Shown: piece after piece, positions 1-5,301 of the stretch | How the letters are laid out: each line of letters starts with the position of its first letter | How positions within the stretch are numbered: position 1 is the first letter of the stretch | Assembly: GCA_039810045.1 (NCBI GenBank) | Contig: JBDHWF010000194.1 | Coordinates: 1 to 5,764, forward strand | Direction: 5' to 3' | Source: CADCWN01 sp039810045 | GTDB taxonomy: Bacteria > Chloroflexota > Chloroflexia > Thermomicrobiales > CADCWN01 | Length of the DNA: 5,764 bases | The notes under the pieces: generated by a model | The model's input: the letters and a program-made list of their open reading frames with translations, nothing else | Database searches by the model: none | Told to the model about the DNA's origin: nothing | Position numbers and translations under genes: made by a program

Positions 1-152
1 TCCTCCGCTTCCAGAAGTAATTGATGCAGAATGCCTTTCCGCTCCATTTCGCGGACCATCTTCGGGCGGTGTTCGCGCCAGTGCTTCTCGGCCATTCGGC
101 CGTATTGGGTCAACGGTTTCACGGGGCGGCCTGGGCGTGCTGAAAAGGTCAA
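1..152 (-). CDS. Partial TnpV-like small protein of mobile elements (5' part only)
   Basis: This is an open frame that runs off the left edge; 50 full codons are visible. The in-frame stop at 170-168 limits the start to TTG at 152, GTG at 122 or an internal ATG at 95. TTG at 152 overlaps the stop of the preceding short frame, which would allow translational coupling; none of the starts has a clear Shine-Dalgarno. From about residue 16 the translation becomes charged and helical (QYGRMAEKHWREHRPKMV, then a leucine- and glutamate-rich stretch). That pattern resembles the TnpV-type small proteins of integrative elements, and more loosely P27-type terminase small subunits. It is a family impression from memory, not a search result. 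A second minus-strand frame (192 to 1) is also open across the same bases, so the choice of frame is uncertain. Function is unknown. Confidence 0.4.
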   Translation of the reverse strand, partial: MTFSARPGRPVKPLTQYGRMAEKHWREHRPKMVREMERKGILHQLLLEAE

Positions 153-229
153 GCTGCTGGTCGGATTCTACATGATTTCGCCGGATTGCCATGCAGTTCT
201 TTCAGGTTGGGGCTGGCATGGCGGTTCAT
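149..229 (-). CDS. Short frame coupled to the regulator; possibly the 5' end of a frame-shifted gene
   Basis: This is a 26-codon frame whose ATG (229-227) overlaps the TGA of the upstream helix-turn-helix gene as ATGA, the usual sign of translational coupling. It begins MNRHASPNLKELHGNPAKS. The LKEL..GNP pattern recalls the start of small mobile-element or phage proteins, but the similarity is too short to name a family. The frame ends at TGA 151-149, where a TTG start in another frame overlaps it and opens the TnpV-like reading. A single-base frame change between about 176 and 150 would join the two into one protein. So this may be a real leader-like small gene, the 5' part of a broken gene, or chance. 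Confidence 0.3.
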   Translation of the reverse strand: MNRHASPNLKELHGNPAKSCRIRPAA

Positions 230-456
230 GGCCGGAACAGTTCGCCGACTTCGACTCCGAGGACCAGAGCAAAGGCATAGACGTGCTTGTCGGTGGCAAC
301 GCAGCGTTTCGTCTCGATGTTCGCGAGGATGTCGCGGGTGATTCGCAGATCGGAAAACCGGACCTGCAACCTGGCAACGAAGGTGTCCTGAGTCCATTCG
401 CGCTGGAAGCGGAGCTTGGCGACTTTGCGCCCGATAAGATTTGCGTCGCGATTCAT
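226..456 (-). CDS. Small XRE-family helix-turn-helix DNA-binding protein
   Basis: This 76-residue protein is essentially one Cro/C1 (XRE)-type DNA-binding domain. Residues 8-31 (IGRKVAKLRFQREWTQDTFVARL) give helix 1 and the first helix of the helix-turn-helix, with the usual W/L-T-Q-x-x-F/L pattern. Residues 39-50 (ITRDILANIETK) form the recognition helix with the conserved I-E. Residues 56-74 end in ALVLGVEVGELF, the standard last helix. The segment between the two helices (residues 32-38) is a few residues longer than in the compact Cro form. ATG at 456 is the natural start; only a weak purine run (AAGAGA) lies upstream. The stop overlaps the next ATG. It probably binds an operator as a dimer and regulates itself or genes of the element. 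Its divergent partner is the plus-strand gene at 908. The family call is secure; the target is unknown. Confidence 0.85.
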   Translation of the reverse strand: MNRDANLIGRKVAKLRFQREWTQDTFVARLQVRFSDLRITRDILANIETKRCVATDKHVYAFALVLGVEVGELFRP

Positions 457-907
457 ACGCAGTGTCTCTTGTCATAGGCTTTTCAACTTTCTTCCGGGTG
501 TAGCTCCGACACAAAATGCGTGGTGGGTGCTTCGTGTTCGGGGTGACGATACGCGGCGCTAAGGCCACGTGAGGGACTGCGAGACCTGCGTGGTGACGCG
601 AAGAACGCCGCGAGTTCGATGAAACGAAGCTGCGAATCGCGCAACAACATGGCCGCCTGGTCGGCGGGGTGACGGAGACTTGCTCTGGAGGATGGGCATT
701 TTCATGGATTGTGCGCGAAGCATAAACGAACGGAGCGCGGGTGCGGTCTGATACGAAACTTTCTCTCCACTGAAATCGCGATATCCGCAGAAAGCTCGCG
801 ATGCCGCGAAAGCGCATTTCAGATCGAAATTGAATTTGCGTCTGATTTTGCAAAATCGTTCGCTTTCCTTCTTCCGTCGCTTCCTGTAACATTCTGGCAA
901 CGAAATT
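457..907. other. 451-base divergent intergenic region without a convincing gene
   Basis: This region lies between the minus-strand regulator and the plus-strand gene at 908, so it must hold the promoters for both. No good sigma-70 promoter pair could be picked on either strand. Bases 457-720 are GC-rich. Bases 720-907 are more AT-rich and hold a perfect palindrome at 844-857. Several minus-strand frames stay open here, but their translations are rich in arginine, serine and proline with no domain pattern. One minus-strand frame ending just before the regulator gene reads less randomly (it includes EAPTTHFVSELHPEES before a stop) and could be an eroded gene remnant. That is weak. Confidence 0.5.
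844..857. promoter_or_regulatory. Perfect 14-base palindrome, candidate operator
   Basis: GATTTTGCAAAATC is identical to its own reverse complement. It sits 50 bases upstream of the GTG start of the plus-strand gene, in the AT-rich part of the divergent region. A gapless AT-rich palindrome of this size suits a dimeric repressor such as the neighbouring XRE-type protein. A poor -35-like TTGAAT at 830-835 lies just upstream. No second copy was found near the regulator's own start, which weakens the link. Confidence 0.35.
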
Positions 908-1675
908 GTGAAAGCGCCGACCCTGTATCATCGTTTTGCGTATTCGATGCCGCTGCGCGCCGGAGAAGTCGCGAAGCCATCGAAGATTCGCGATGGCGCG
1001 GCGTTCAGCGAGGTCACCGCTCCCCTGGCCAAACTCGGCTGCGAATACGGGCACATCCTCTTCAATTCACCATTCGATCCGAAGAAGGACAAGAAGCTCG
1101 GCCACGAGCATTTCAGCTTCATCAAGTCCGACGATCTCCTCGTCCTGACCACCCGACCGCCGCTTGACGACCGTCGTCACGGGGACAAGAAGCACATGGA
1201 CGAGAGCTACACGCACCTGGAGCAGCAGGTCTTCGCCGAGTTTCGGAAATACCTGGCCGTCTGCGCACGCTCACACGTGGAACTGACGCCGGCAGTCGGT
1301 GAGAAGGTCGAGAAGGCCGACCTGACTTTTTACCAGCACAAGAGCGCGCGATTAAAATCGTTCAAGCGGCTGGATGAATTTCGCAACAAGAAGACCCCGG
1401 AAGACTCTGAAATCGCGATCGGTTTCTTCCTCCGAACCCCCTCGATTCCTGTTTATGGCTGCGGTCTGCTGGCCTGCTTTGGCATGGGCGGCTGGGAAAC
1501 CCTGATTTGGAATCGAATCGTCCGAACCCGTTATGCTGAATGGGTTAACACACCGCTGTTCGTGGTCGGGCAGTTTGACATGAAGGGGTTGCCCGCCCGC
1601 CCACACACCTTGGACTTTGTGGACAAGATCAAGGTGGAACTTCTTCTGGAGCACAAGGTTAACGGGAAGGTCTAA
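908..1675 (+). CDS. Hypothetical 255-residue protein, family not recognised
   Basis: This is the only convincing plus-strand gene. It is open from the in-frame stop at 887-889 to TAA at 1673-1675. GTG at 908 is the first start; ATG at 947 (residue 14) is the alternative, and neither has a clear Shine-Dalgarno. The protein has no signal peptide and no certain membrane segment. Residues 58-76 are lysine-, histidine- and phenylalanine-rich (DPKKDKKLGHEHFSFIK). The middle, about 95-165, is charged and helical. Residues 184-209 form the most distinctive block, glycine- and cysteine-rich then aromatic (GCGLLACFGMGGWETLIWN), followed by RIVRTRYAEW. It looks like an intact soluble protein under selection, with balanced composition and no long low-complexity tract. 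It stands alone on its strand, divergent from the regulator and convergent with the secretion operon. No function is proposed. Confidence 0.75.
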   Translation: MKAPTLYHRFAYSMPLRAGEVAKPSKIRDGAAFSEVTAPLAKLGCEYGHILFNSPFDPKKDKKLGHEHFSFIKSDDLLVLTTRPPLDDRRHGDKKHMDESYTHLEQQVFAEFRKYLAVCARSHVELTPAVGEKVEKADLTFYQHKSARLKSFKRLDEFRNKKTPEDSEIAIGFFLRTPSIPVYGCGLLACFGMGGWETLIWNRIVRTRYAEWVNTPLFVVGQFDMKGLPARPHTLDFVDKIKVELLLEHKVNGKV

Positions 1676-1692
1676 CCTCTCCGCAAGGCTTC

Positions 1693-1704
1693 GCAGCCGG
1701 CTGC
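1693..1704. repeat. Perfect 12-base GC palindrome between convergent genes
   Basis: GCAGCCGGCTGC is its own reverse complement. It lies in the 37-base gap between the stop of the plus-strand gene and the stop of the minus-strand membrane protein gene. The position would suit a shared transcription end, but there is no loop and no T-run on either side, so it is not called a terminator. Confidence 0.3.
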
Positions 1705-1712
1705 CATCCGCA

Positions 1713-1958
1713 TCAGAAATCGGAGGATTCCCGGAACAAAACGGGCTCGGGCTCGGGCTCGCGCCTGGGCGCATGGCCGAGCGGTAGAATCACCACGGAA
1801 ATATCATGGACCGGACGTGTGCGGCGTCGGGTGAACATCCACACCAGCAGCAGGAAGCATAGGACCGCGAAGCCCATGAACAGATAGAACCCGTGCTCTG
1901 CGATGATCCCATCGAGAACCCGGGTCACTTTCAGCACATATTGGCTGGGATGTTCCAT
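1713..1958 (-). CDS. Small single-pass membrane protein, last gene of the secretion cluster
   Basis: This 81-residue protein has one clear transmembrane helix at about residues 23-42 (FYLFMGFAVLCFLLLVWMF), followed at once by TRRRTR. By the positive-inside rule the C-terminus is cytoplasmic and the short N-terminus periplasmic. The tail ends in an EPEPEP run encoded by three tandem copies of a 6-base unit (1743-1760 on the plus strand). The start at 1958 is chosen because a good purine-rich Shine-Dalgarno (GGAAAGAG) lies just upstream, the best in the window; a longer frame from ATG 2045 exists. It lies 141 bases downstream of the preceding gene, the longest gap in the operon, so it may have its own promoter. 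The family is not recognised. By position it may be an accessory inner-membrane part of the transfer system. Confidence 0.7.
   Translation of the reverse strand: MEHPSQYVLKVTRVLDGIIAEHGFYLFMGFAVLCFLLLVWMFTRRRTRPVHDISVVILPLGHAPRREPEPEPVLFRESSDF
1743..1760. repeat. Three tandem copies of a 6-base unit inside a coding region
   Basis: The unit GGGCTC is present three times head to tail on the plus strand. On the coding strand it gives the repeated Glu-Pro pairs in the tail of the small membrane protein. Such a tract can change length by replication slippage in steps of two residues without a frame change. Confidence 0.6.
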
Positions 1959-1961
1959 AGA

Positions 1962-1969
1962 CTCTTTCC
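1962..1969 (-). promoter_or_regulatory. Shine-Dalgarno that decides the start of the small membrane protein
   Basis: GGAAAGAG ends three bases before the ATG at 1958. It is the only strong ribosome binding site seen in this window, since the other genes rely on overlap with the upstream gene or have none. It favours the 81-residue product over the 110-residue one. Confidence 0.55.
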
Positions 1970-1979
1970 AACTGCTTCG

Positions 1980-2008
1980 ATCATGCATGTTTGACGCGAA
2001 AACCGCAA
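1980..2008 (-). promoter_or_regulatory. Weak sigma-70-like promoter candidate for the small membrane protein
   Basis: On the minus strand, TTGCGG (2008-2003) and CATGAT (1985-1980) are separated by exactly 17 bases. Each half matches the consensus only partly (3 of 6 and 4 of 6). Start of transcription would fall near 1973, leaving a short leader that carries the good Shine-Dalgarno. The support is the spacing, the position after a stem-loop and the unusually long gap. A chance match is quite possible. Confidence 0.2.
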
Positions 2009-2047
2009 GCCGTGTTCGTTGTCCACGACGAAAATCTGTCCTCATTT

Positions 2048-2090
2048 CGCCCCGGCCAACACTCCGTCGCCAGAGTGTCAGACCGGGGCG
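2048..2090 (-). terminator. Strong imperfect stem-loop just after the 137-residue gene
   Basis: CGCCCCGG (2048-2055) pairs with CCGGGGCG (2083-2090), and ACACTC (2059-2064) pairs with GAGTGT (2073-2078). The two stems of 8 and 6 pairs are separated by a small 3/4-base internal loop and close an 8-base loop. It starts 9 bases past the stop of the upstream gene. There is no T-run after it on the minus strand, so a simple intrinsic terminator is doubtful. It could instead be an attenuator, an RNA-stabilising or processing hairpin, or a non-canonical terminator separating the last gene from the operon. Confidence 0.4.
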
Positions 2091-2099
2091 TGGCGTCTG

Positions 2100-2513
2100 T
2101 CAGACCGTGACCGCTTCGCCGCGGTTCTGCTGCACCTGCTGCCCCTGAGAACGGGCCACTGCCCTCCGGGCCTGACGGGCGATTTGCGCGATGACGTTTT
2201 CCTTCTGGTCCTCGGGCAGGTCCTTGACCAGGAGGTCGTAGGCGCGCTTCATCTCCGGGTTGCGGTTGATCTGCTTCAGAACGCCTTCGCGGATGCGCTG
2301 CTGACGGTCAAGTTCGCGCACCTCGTTGAGGACGACGGTGCGTTCGAGCCGCTCGCGGGGCATCGCCTGGACGTAAGCCCAATACTTGGGGTTCTCTTTG
2401 ATGTAGGCATCAATCTTGGCATCCACCTCCGGATTGCTCCGGAAAGTGGGCTGGTCGGTCGGGGCGGCATTGCCGCCGGCGCTCGGTGGCGCTGAGGGTC
2501 TCGGTTTGCTCAT
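2100..2513 (-). CDS. Hypothetical helical 137-residue protein of the secretion cluster
   Basis: The first 23 residues are rich in proline, alanine and glycine and look disordered. From about residue 28 to 120 the protein is charged and helical, with IDAYIKENPKYWAYVQAMP (34-52), a long Arg/Glu/Leu helix after it, and a second NPEMKRAYDLLV helix region. The tail is rich in Arg, Gln and Ala. There is no signal peptide or membrane segment, so it is likely cytoplasmic. ATG at 2513 is preferred because the frame extended to GTG 2588 adds 25 residues of ordinary composition. Neither start has a Shine-Dalgarno, and GTG 2588 would leave only 15 bases from the previous gene, so the longer form of 162 residues stays possible. 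The family is not recognised. Its place right after the core channel genes suggests an accessory role in transfer. Confidence 0.7.
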   Translation of the reverse strand: MSKPRPSAPPSAGGNAAPTDQPTFRSNPEVDAKIDAYIKENPKYWAYVQAMPRERLERTVVLNEVRELDRQQRIREGVLKQINRNPEMKRAYDLLVKDLPEDQKENVIAQIARQARRAVARSQGQQVQQNRGEAVTV

Positions 2514-2603
2514 AACGATTCGTGTTTTGTTGTTGGTTAGCGCGGCATCTGCCGTGTTCGCCAGCGAAAGGGAATTGGATCGCCTCACGCCAGCAAAGTG
2601 TCT

Positions 2604-3191
2604 TCAAGGCTTGGGCTGCGTGGGCAGGTCGGGTGTGAACGCGGGCACTTCGTTCGTCGCCGCCGACGGCAATACGGACAGCTTCTGGAGTTCGCGGTCG
2701 AACTCGACGAGGCGCTGTTCGTTGGTGGCGAGGCGGACGCTCAGGAGTGCGTTGTTGCGGGCGACGTTCTTCATTTCGCCCAGGACGGTCTGCAATTCGC
2801 CGTAGGACTGCGCGAGCTTCGCGGCTTCAAGCATCACCCGAGCGGTCGTCTCCCGCTGCCTGTTCATCTCGGCAACCAGGACATCGTTCGTGGGTGGCGG
2901 CGCGAACGCGGCATCCGGCGGCGGATTCAACAGGTTGGCGGTATTGAGCGGCCCGGGGTGCAGATTCCACCGCGCGGAGACTTCGATGCGATACACCGGG
3001 TGCTGCTCGTGCATCGTCTCCGGGTGATTCGGATCAACGTAGCGGCCAACGTGGTAGGCACGGACGACCTCACCGTAGCGAACCGACTCGACCGGCTCGA
3101 CCGGTGGCGGCGGCGTGGGACGGAGGACAACCTGCGGGCGCGAGGCGCACGAGGCGACGAGCACGAGCGGAATCAGGGCGAGGTATTTCAT
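2604..3191 (-). CDS. Lipoprotein with a coiled-coil domain, in the traV position
   Basis: This 195-residue protein has an N-terminal hydrophobic signal ending in the lipobox VASC, with the lipidated cysteine at residue 15. Ala at +2 predicts an outer-membrane location under the E. coli Lol rule. A proline-rich spacer (25-34) is followed by a compact block at about 38-80 (YHVGRYVDPNHPETMHEQHP, then a VYRIEVSARW strand). Residues 103-171 form a long heptad-like helix likely to be a coiled coil, and the C-terminus is again proline- and threonine-rich. The ATG overlaps the stop of the VirB10-like gene as ATGA. In the F plasmid the lipoprotein TraV comes soon after TraB and anchors the outer-membrane core. 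This protein has the same general position and lipidation, but no cysteine other than that of the lipobox, and a coiled coil, so it is a TraV/VirB7 analogue by context rather than a clear homologue. Confidence 0.8.
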   Translation of the reverse strand: MKYLALIPLVLVASCASRPQVVLRPTPPPPVEPVESVRYGEVVRAYHVGRYVDPNHPETMHEQHPVYRIEVSARWNLHPGPLNTANLLNPPPDAAFAPPPTNDVLVAEMNRQRETTARVMLEAAKLAQSYGELQTVLGEMKNVARNNALLSVRLATNEQRLVEFDRELQKLSVLPSAATNEVPAFTPDLPTQPKP

Positions 3192-4312
3192 GGCTGATAC
3201 AATGGGGTTGAGTTTGGTTGAACTGCGTTCGGGGTGGGTGTGGCTGCTACACCGAATGCCGCTGGTGACAGAAGCGCGGGCACGTTGGTATTCCCCTCCT
3301 CGGCGAACGGCTTCAACGTGCCGCCAATCACGGCATCGCTACGGTCAATTGTTTGGACGACGTAGATGTAGAACTGCTTGCCGCTCGCCACGCGAACGTA
3401 GAAACCGTCGCGTTGAATCGCTTCGTAGATGCGTTGCGCGTAAACCGAGAGAACCTTCTCCGCGCCTTTGAACGGGGCGTTGTTCAGCGAGCGGCTGTCC
3501 ACCGAACCGAAGATGGTCTGCTCCTTCTCGGTCAAAGCACTCGCAGCGCCGGAGAGGAACGTGGCGGCGAACAGTTTGATCTCCGCCAGGTTGTCGGACT
3601 TGATGAGGCGTCCGCGCAGGCCCGCGCTGCCGTCGGTGATGCCCCAGCCTTCCTGGTCGCCGGAGAACTCACGGTCGAGTGCGACGCCTTTGAGGCGGAG
3701 CTCCTCTCCGCCCTGCCAAACCAACGTCCAACTGTTCCCGCTGGCAATGCGCTCACGGTGGCGGTCGGTTTGCGCCGTGCCGTGGACTTCCGTGCCGGCG
3801 GGAATCACCAGTCTGCCCGCGTGGTAGATGTTTTCGGTGACGAGGCCAACGATGGGCGTCTGAATCGAGGCCGAGTCCACCGTGATGACAGTCTCGCACG
3901 GGATCAGACGGCCATAGGGCGCGTAGATCTCGCCGAGGGCCTTCGGTTCAGGAACACCGGCGGCGGCATCTCCGAACAGGCTGATCGGCGGGAGCTGCGG
4001 TGCTGGCGGCTCAGGCTTGGGTCTCTCGACGATCAACTTCGGCGGTTCATTGGTCTTGCCGGGTAATGGAAGCGGCTCGGGCTTGGGCGTCGGCGGATGA
4101 AACGGCAGCATGGATCGCTGAATGGTCTGCACCACCTGCGGGTGGTCAGTGGCATTCGTCGTCAGTCCAGTGACGGGAACATCGGCATCGCCAGAACCTG
4201 ATCGGCTGCGTAGCACACTGAACACGAGCAGGCCGCCGCCGAAGATCACCGCAAACAGGACCAGCTTGCCGCTGCCGGTCTTGAAGAAGTTGAGAAAGTC
4301 GCGCGGTTTCAT
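3188..4312 (-). CDS. TraB/VirB10/TrbI-family core protein of a type IV secretion channel
   Basis: VirB10-family proteins span both membranes and link the inner-membrane energy complex to the outer-membrane pore. Here 374 residues (VirB10 itself is close to this, F TraB longer) show the expected order. There is a short cytoplasmic N-terminus, one membrane helix at about 17-34 (LVLFAVIFGGGLLVFSVL), and a long proline-rich periplasmic stretch at about 70-110. The C-terminal beta-barrel domain starts near 130. Its family hallmarks are RLIPCETVITVDSASIQTPI (135-154), then RLVIPAGTEVHGTA (167-180), and near the end FYVRVASGKQFYIYV (about 304-318) preceded by the antenna-like helical part (about 225-300). 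The last 50 residues are Pro/Thr/Asn-rich. The start overlaps the upstream stop as ATGA and the stop overlaps the lipoprotein start in the same way, indicating tight coupling. No Shine-Dalgarno is visible. Confidence 0.9.
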   Translation of the reverse strand: MKPRDFLNFFKTGSGKLVLFAVIFGGGLLVFSVLRSRSGSGDADVPVTGLTTNATDHPQVVQTIQRSMLPFHPPTPKPEPLPLPGKTNEPPKLIVERPKPEPPAPQLPPISLFGDAAAGVPEPKALGEIYAPYGRLIPCETVITVDSASIQTPIVGLVTENIYHAGRLVIPAGTEVHGTAQTDRHRERIASGNSWTLVWQGGEELRLKGVALDREFSGDQEGWGITDGSAGLRGRLIKSDNLAEIKLFAATFLSGAASALTEKEQTIFGSVDSRSLNNAPFKGAEKVLSVYAQRIYEAIQRDGFYVRVASGKQFYIYVVQTIDRSDAVIGGTLKPFAEEGNTNVPALLSPAAFGVAATPTPNAVQPNSTPLYQP

Positions 4313-5301
4313 GGGGCGGATGGGTTTTGATTGTTTGCTGGCAGGTTTGTGGAAGACGCCTTCGACTCTGCGGCAGCCTTCTCCAGATCGTTCATGGCGC
4401 GATGCAACTCATCACGTGCAACGGCTTCCGCCTCCGGGGTCATCGCGGCCGATTGCCTTGGCGGCGTCGGAAGTGGCGAAGTGCGCGTTACGAGCACCGT
4501 GAAGTCGTTCTTGAGCGAGAGTTCGTTCCGCCCGCCGTCCGGCGTGCCACTGATGGCGAAATAGACGGTGCTTGCGGCACATGCAGGCAACACTCCGGGC
4601 GCATCGCTGATGGACTGGAAATAGAGTCGGCTGCCAGCACGCACACAGAAGCTCTCCGGCAGGTAGCGAATCTCCTGATCGGACTTGTTTCGCAGCGTGA
4701 CATGAAAGACGAGCGTGTCCTCGGGGTTGAACCGGAACACCTCCTCGATGCGGATCTCGTAGTCGTTGAAATCCGTGACGAGCGGCTTGTCGGCAAACGT
4801 CCTGGCCTCCGCGCCGGCCACGGCGTCCGGTTGCTGTTTCTTCAGCAACGGGAACGCCTTGGCTTTGTCGAGCAACGCCAGCAGGCGAGTCGGGGTGACC
4901 TGCGGCGCGGGTTGGACATTCTGGGCGGTGGCAGCCCGGTCTTCGAGGTTCAGCGCCAGCACGGGTGTATCGCTCTCCACCAACTCGAAGACATAGGTGC
5001 GCTTGTTCCAACGGAGGTTCAGATTTGTCGTCGCCTTCCGTGCCAGCGCGCGGACGGACAGGAAAGACGAGCCTTTGGTGTGCGCCAGTTGGAATTGCCC
5101 TGGCGTCTTGCCGTCGGCAGTCACGCCCACCGCATCAATCGCTGAAATCGGTCCGGGCAGGCTGATGGTGGTGACCCGGTTCGTTGCGACCGGCACGGTG
5201 ATAACCACGCGTTCGTCGAGCGTGATGCGCTGAATGGCTTCGGGCGGTTCGGCAAGCGCGAGCGTTGCGGACAGCAGGAGTATGCTAATGGGTGATTTCA
5301 T
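4309..5301 (-). CDS. TraK/VirB9-like secreted component of a type IV secretion core
   Basis: This 330-residue protein has a signal peptide (ILLLSATLALA, cleavage expected after Ala17), so it is periplasmic or outer-membrane associated. The N-terminal domain (about 22-110) is beta-rich and ends in TTNLNLRWNKRTYVFELVES. This fits the TraK/VirB9 N-terminal domain, where a TNL..R...R.Y.F.L pattern is typical. An Ala/Pro/Gln-rich linker (122-165) leads to a second beta-rich domain at about 173-272 (FNDYEIRIEEVFRFNPEDT through LSLKNDFTVLV), which would be the part that contacts the VirB10-like protein and the lipoprotein. Cys219 and Cys241 in this domain could form a disulfide. The last 55 residues are low-complexity. 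It overlaps the upstream gene by 17 bases and the downstream gene by ATGA. The family call rests on the combination of pattern, signal peptide and gene order. Confidence 0.75.
   Translation of the reverse strand: MKSPISILLLSATLALAEPPEAIQRITLDERVVITVPVATNRVTTISLPGPISAIDAVGVTADGKTPGQFQLAHTKGSSFLSVRALARKATTNLNLRWNKRTYVFELVESDTPVLALNLEDRAATAQNVQPAPQVTPTRLLALLDKAKAFPLLKKQQPDAVAGAEARTFADKPLVTDFNDYEIRIEEVFRFNPEDTLVFHVTLRNKSDQEIRYLPESFCVRAGSRLYFQSISDAPGVLPACAASTVYFAISGTPDGGRNELSLKNDFTVLVTRTSPLPTPPRQSAAMTPEAEAVARDELHRAMNDLEKAAAESKASSTNLPANNQNPSAP

Noticed and set aside
31..477. A 148-codon plus-strand frame opposite the regulator
   Set aside because: It is antisense to the helix-turn-helix gene, which has clear family motifs, and the plus-strand translation has none.
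559..900. A 113-codon minus-strand frame in the divergent intergenic region
   Set aside because: The composition is basic and irregular, there is no recognisable motif, and nothing supports the start. It could at most be a remnant.
149..1054. A 301-codon minus-strand frame spanning the short frame, the regulator, the intergenic region and part of the plus-strand gene
   Set aside because: It crosses two better genes in other frames, and its translation is arginine-, serine- and proline-rich without domain pattern. It is open because of high GC content.
1693..1704. Palindrome between convergent genes as a bidirectional intrinsic terminator
   Set aside because: It has no loop and no T-run on either strand, so only a bare palindrome is reported.
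1713..2045. Longer form of the small membrane protein starting at ATG 2045
   Set aside because: The ATG lies directly against the stem-loop, and the extra 29 residues look random, whereas ATG 1958 has a good Shine-Dalgarno.
2598..3197. A 199-codon plus-strand frame opposite the lipoprotein gene
   Set aside because: It mirrors the lipoprotein gene, whose signal peptide, lipobox and ATGA overlap make the minus strand the real one.
3353..4066. A 237-codon plus-strand frame opposite the VirB10-like gene
   Set aside because: It is an antisense shadow in GC-rich DNA; the minus strand carries the family motifs.
4327..5145. A 272-codon plus-strand frame opposite the TraK-like gene
   Set aside because: It is an antisense shadow; the minus-strand frame has a signal peptide and overlaps both neighbours as an operon gene does.
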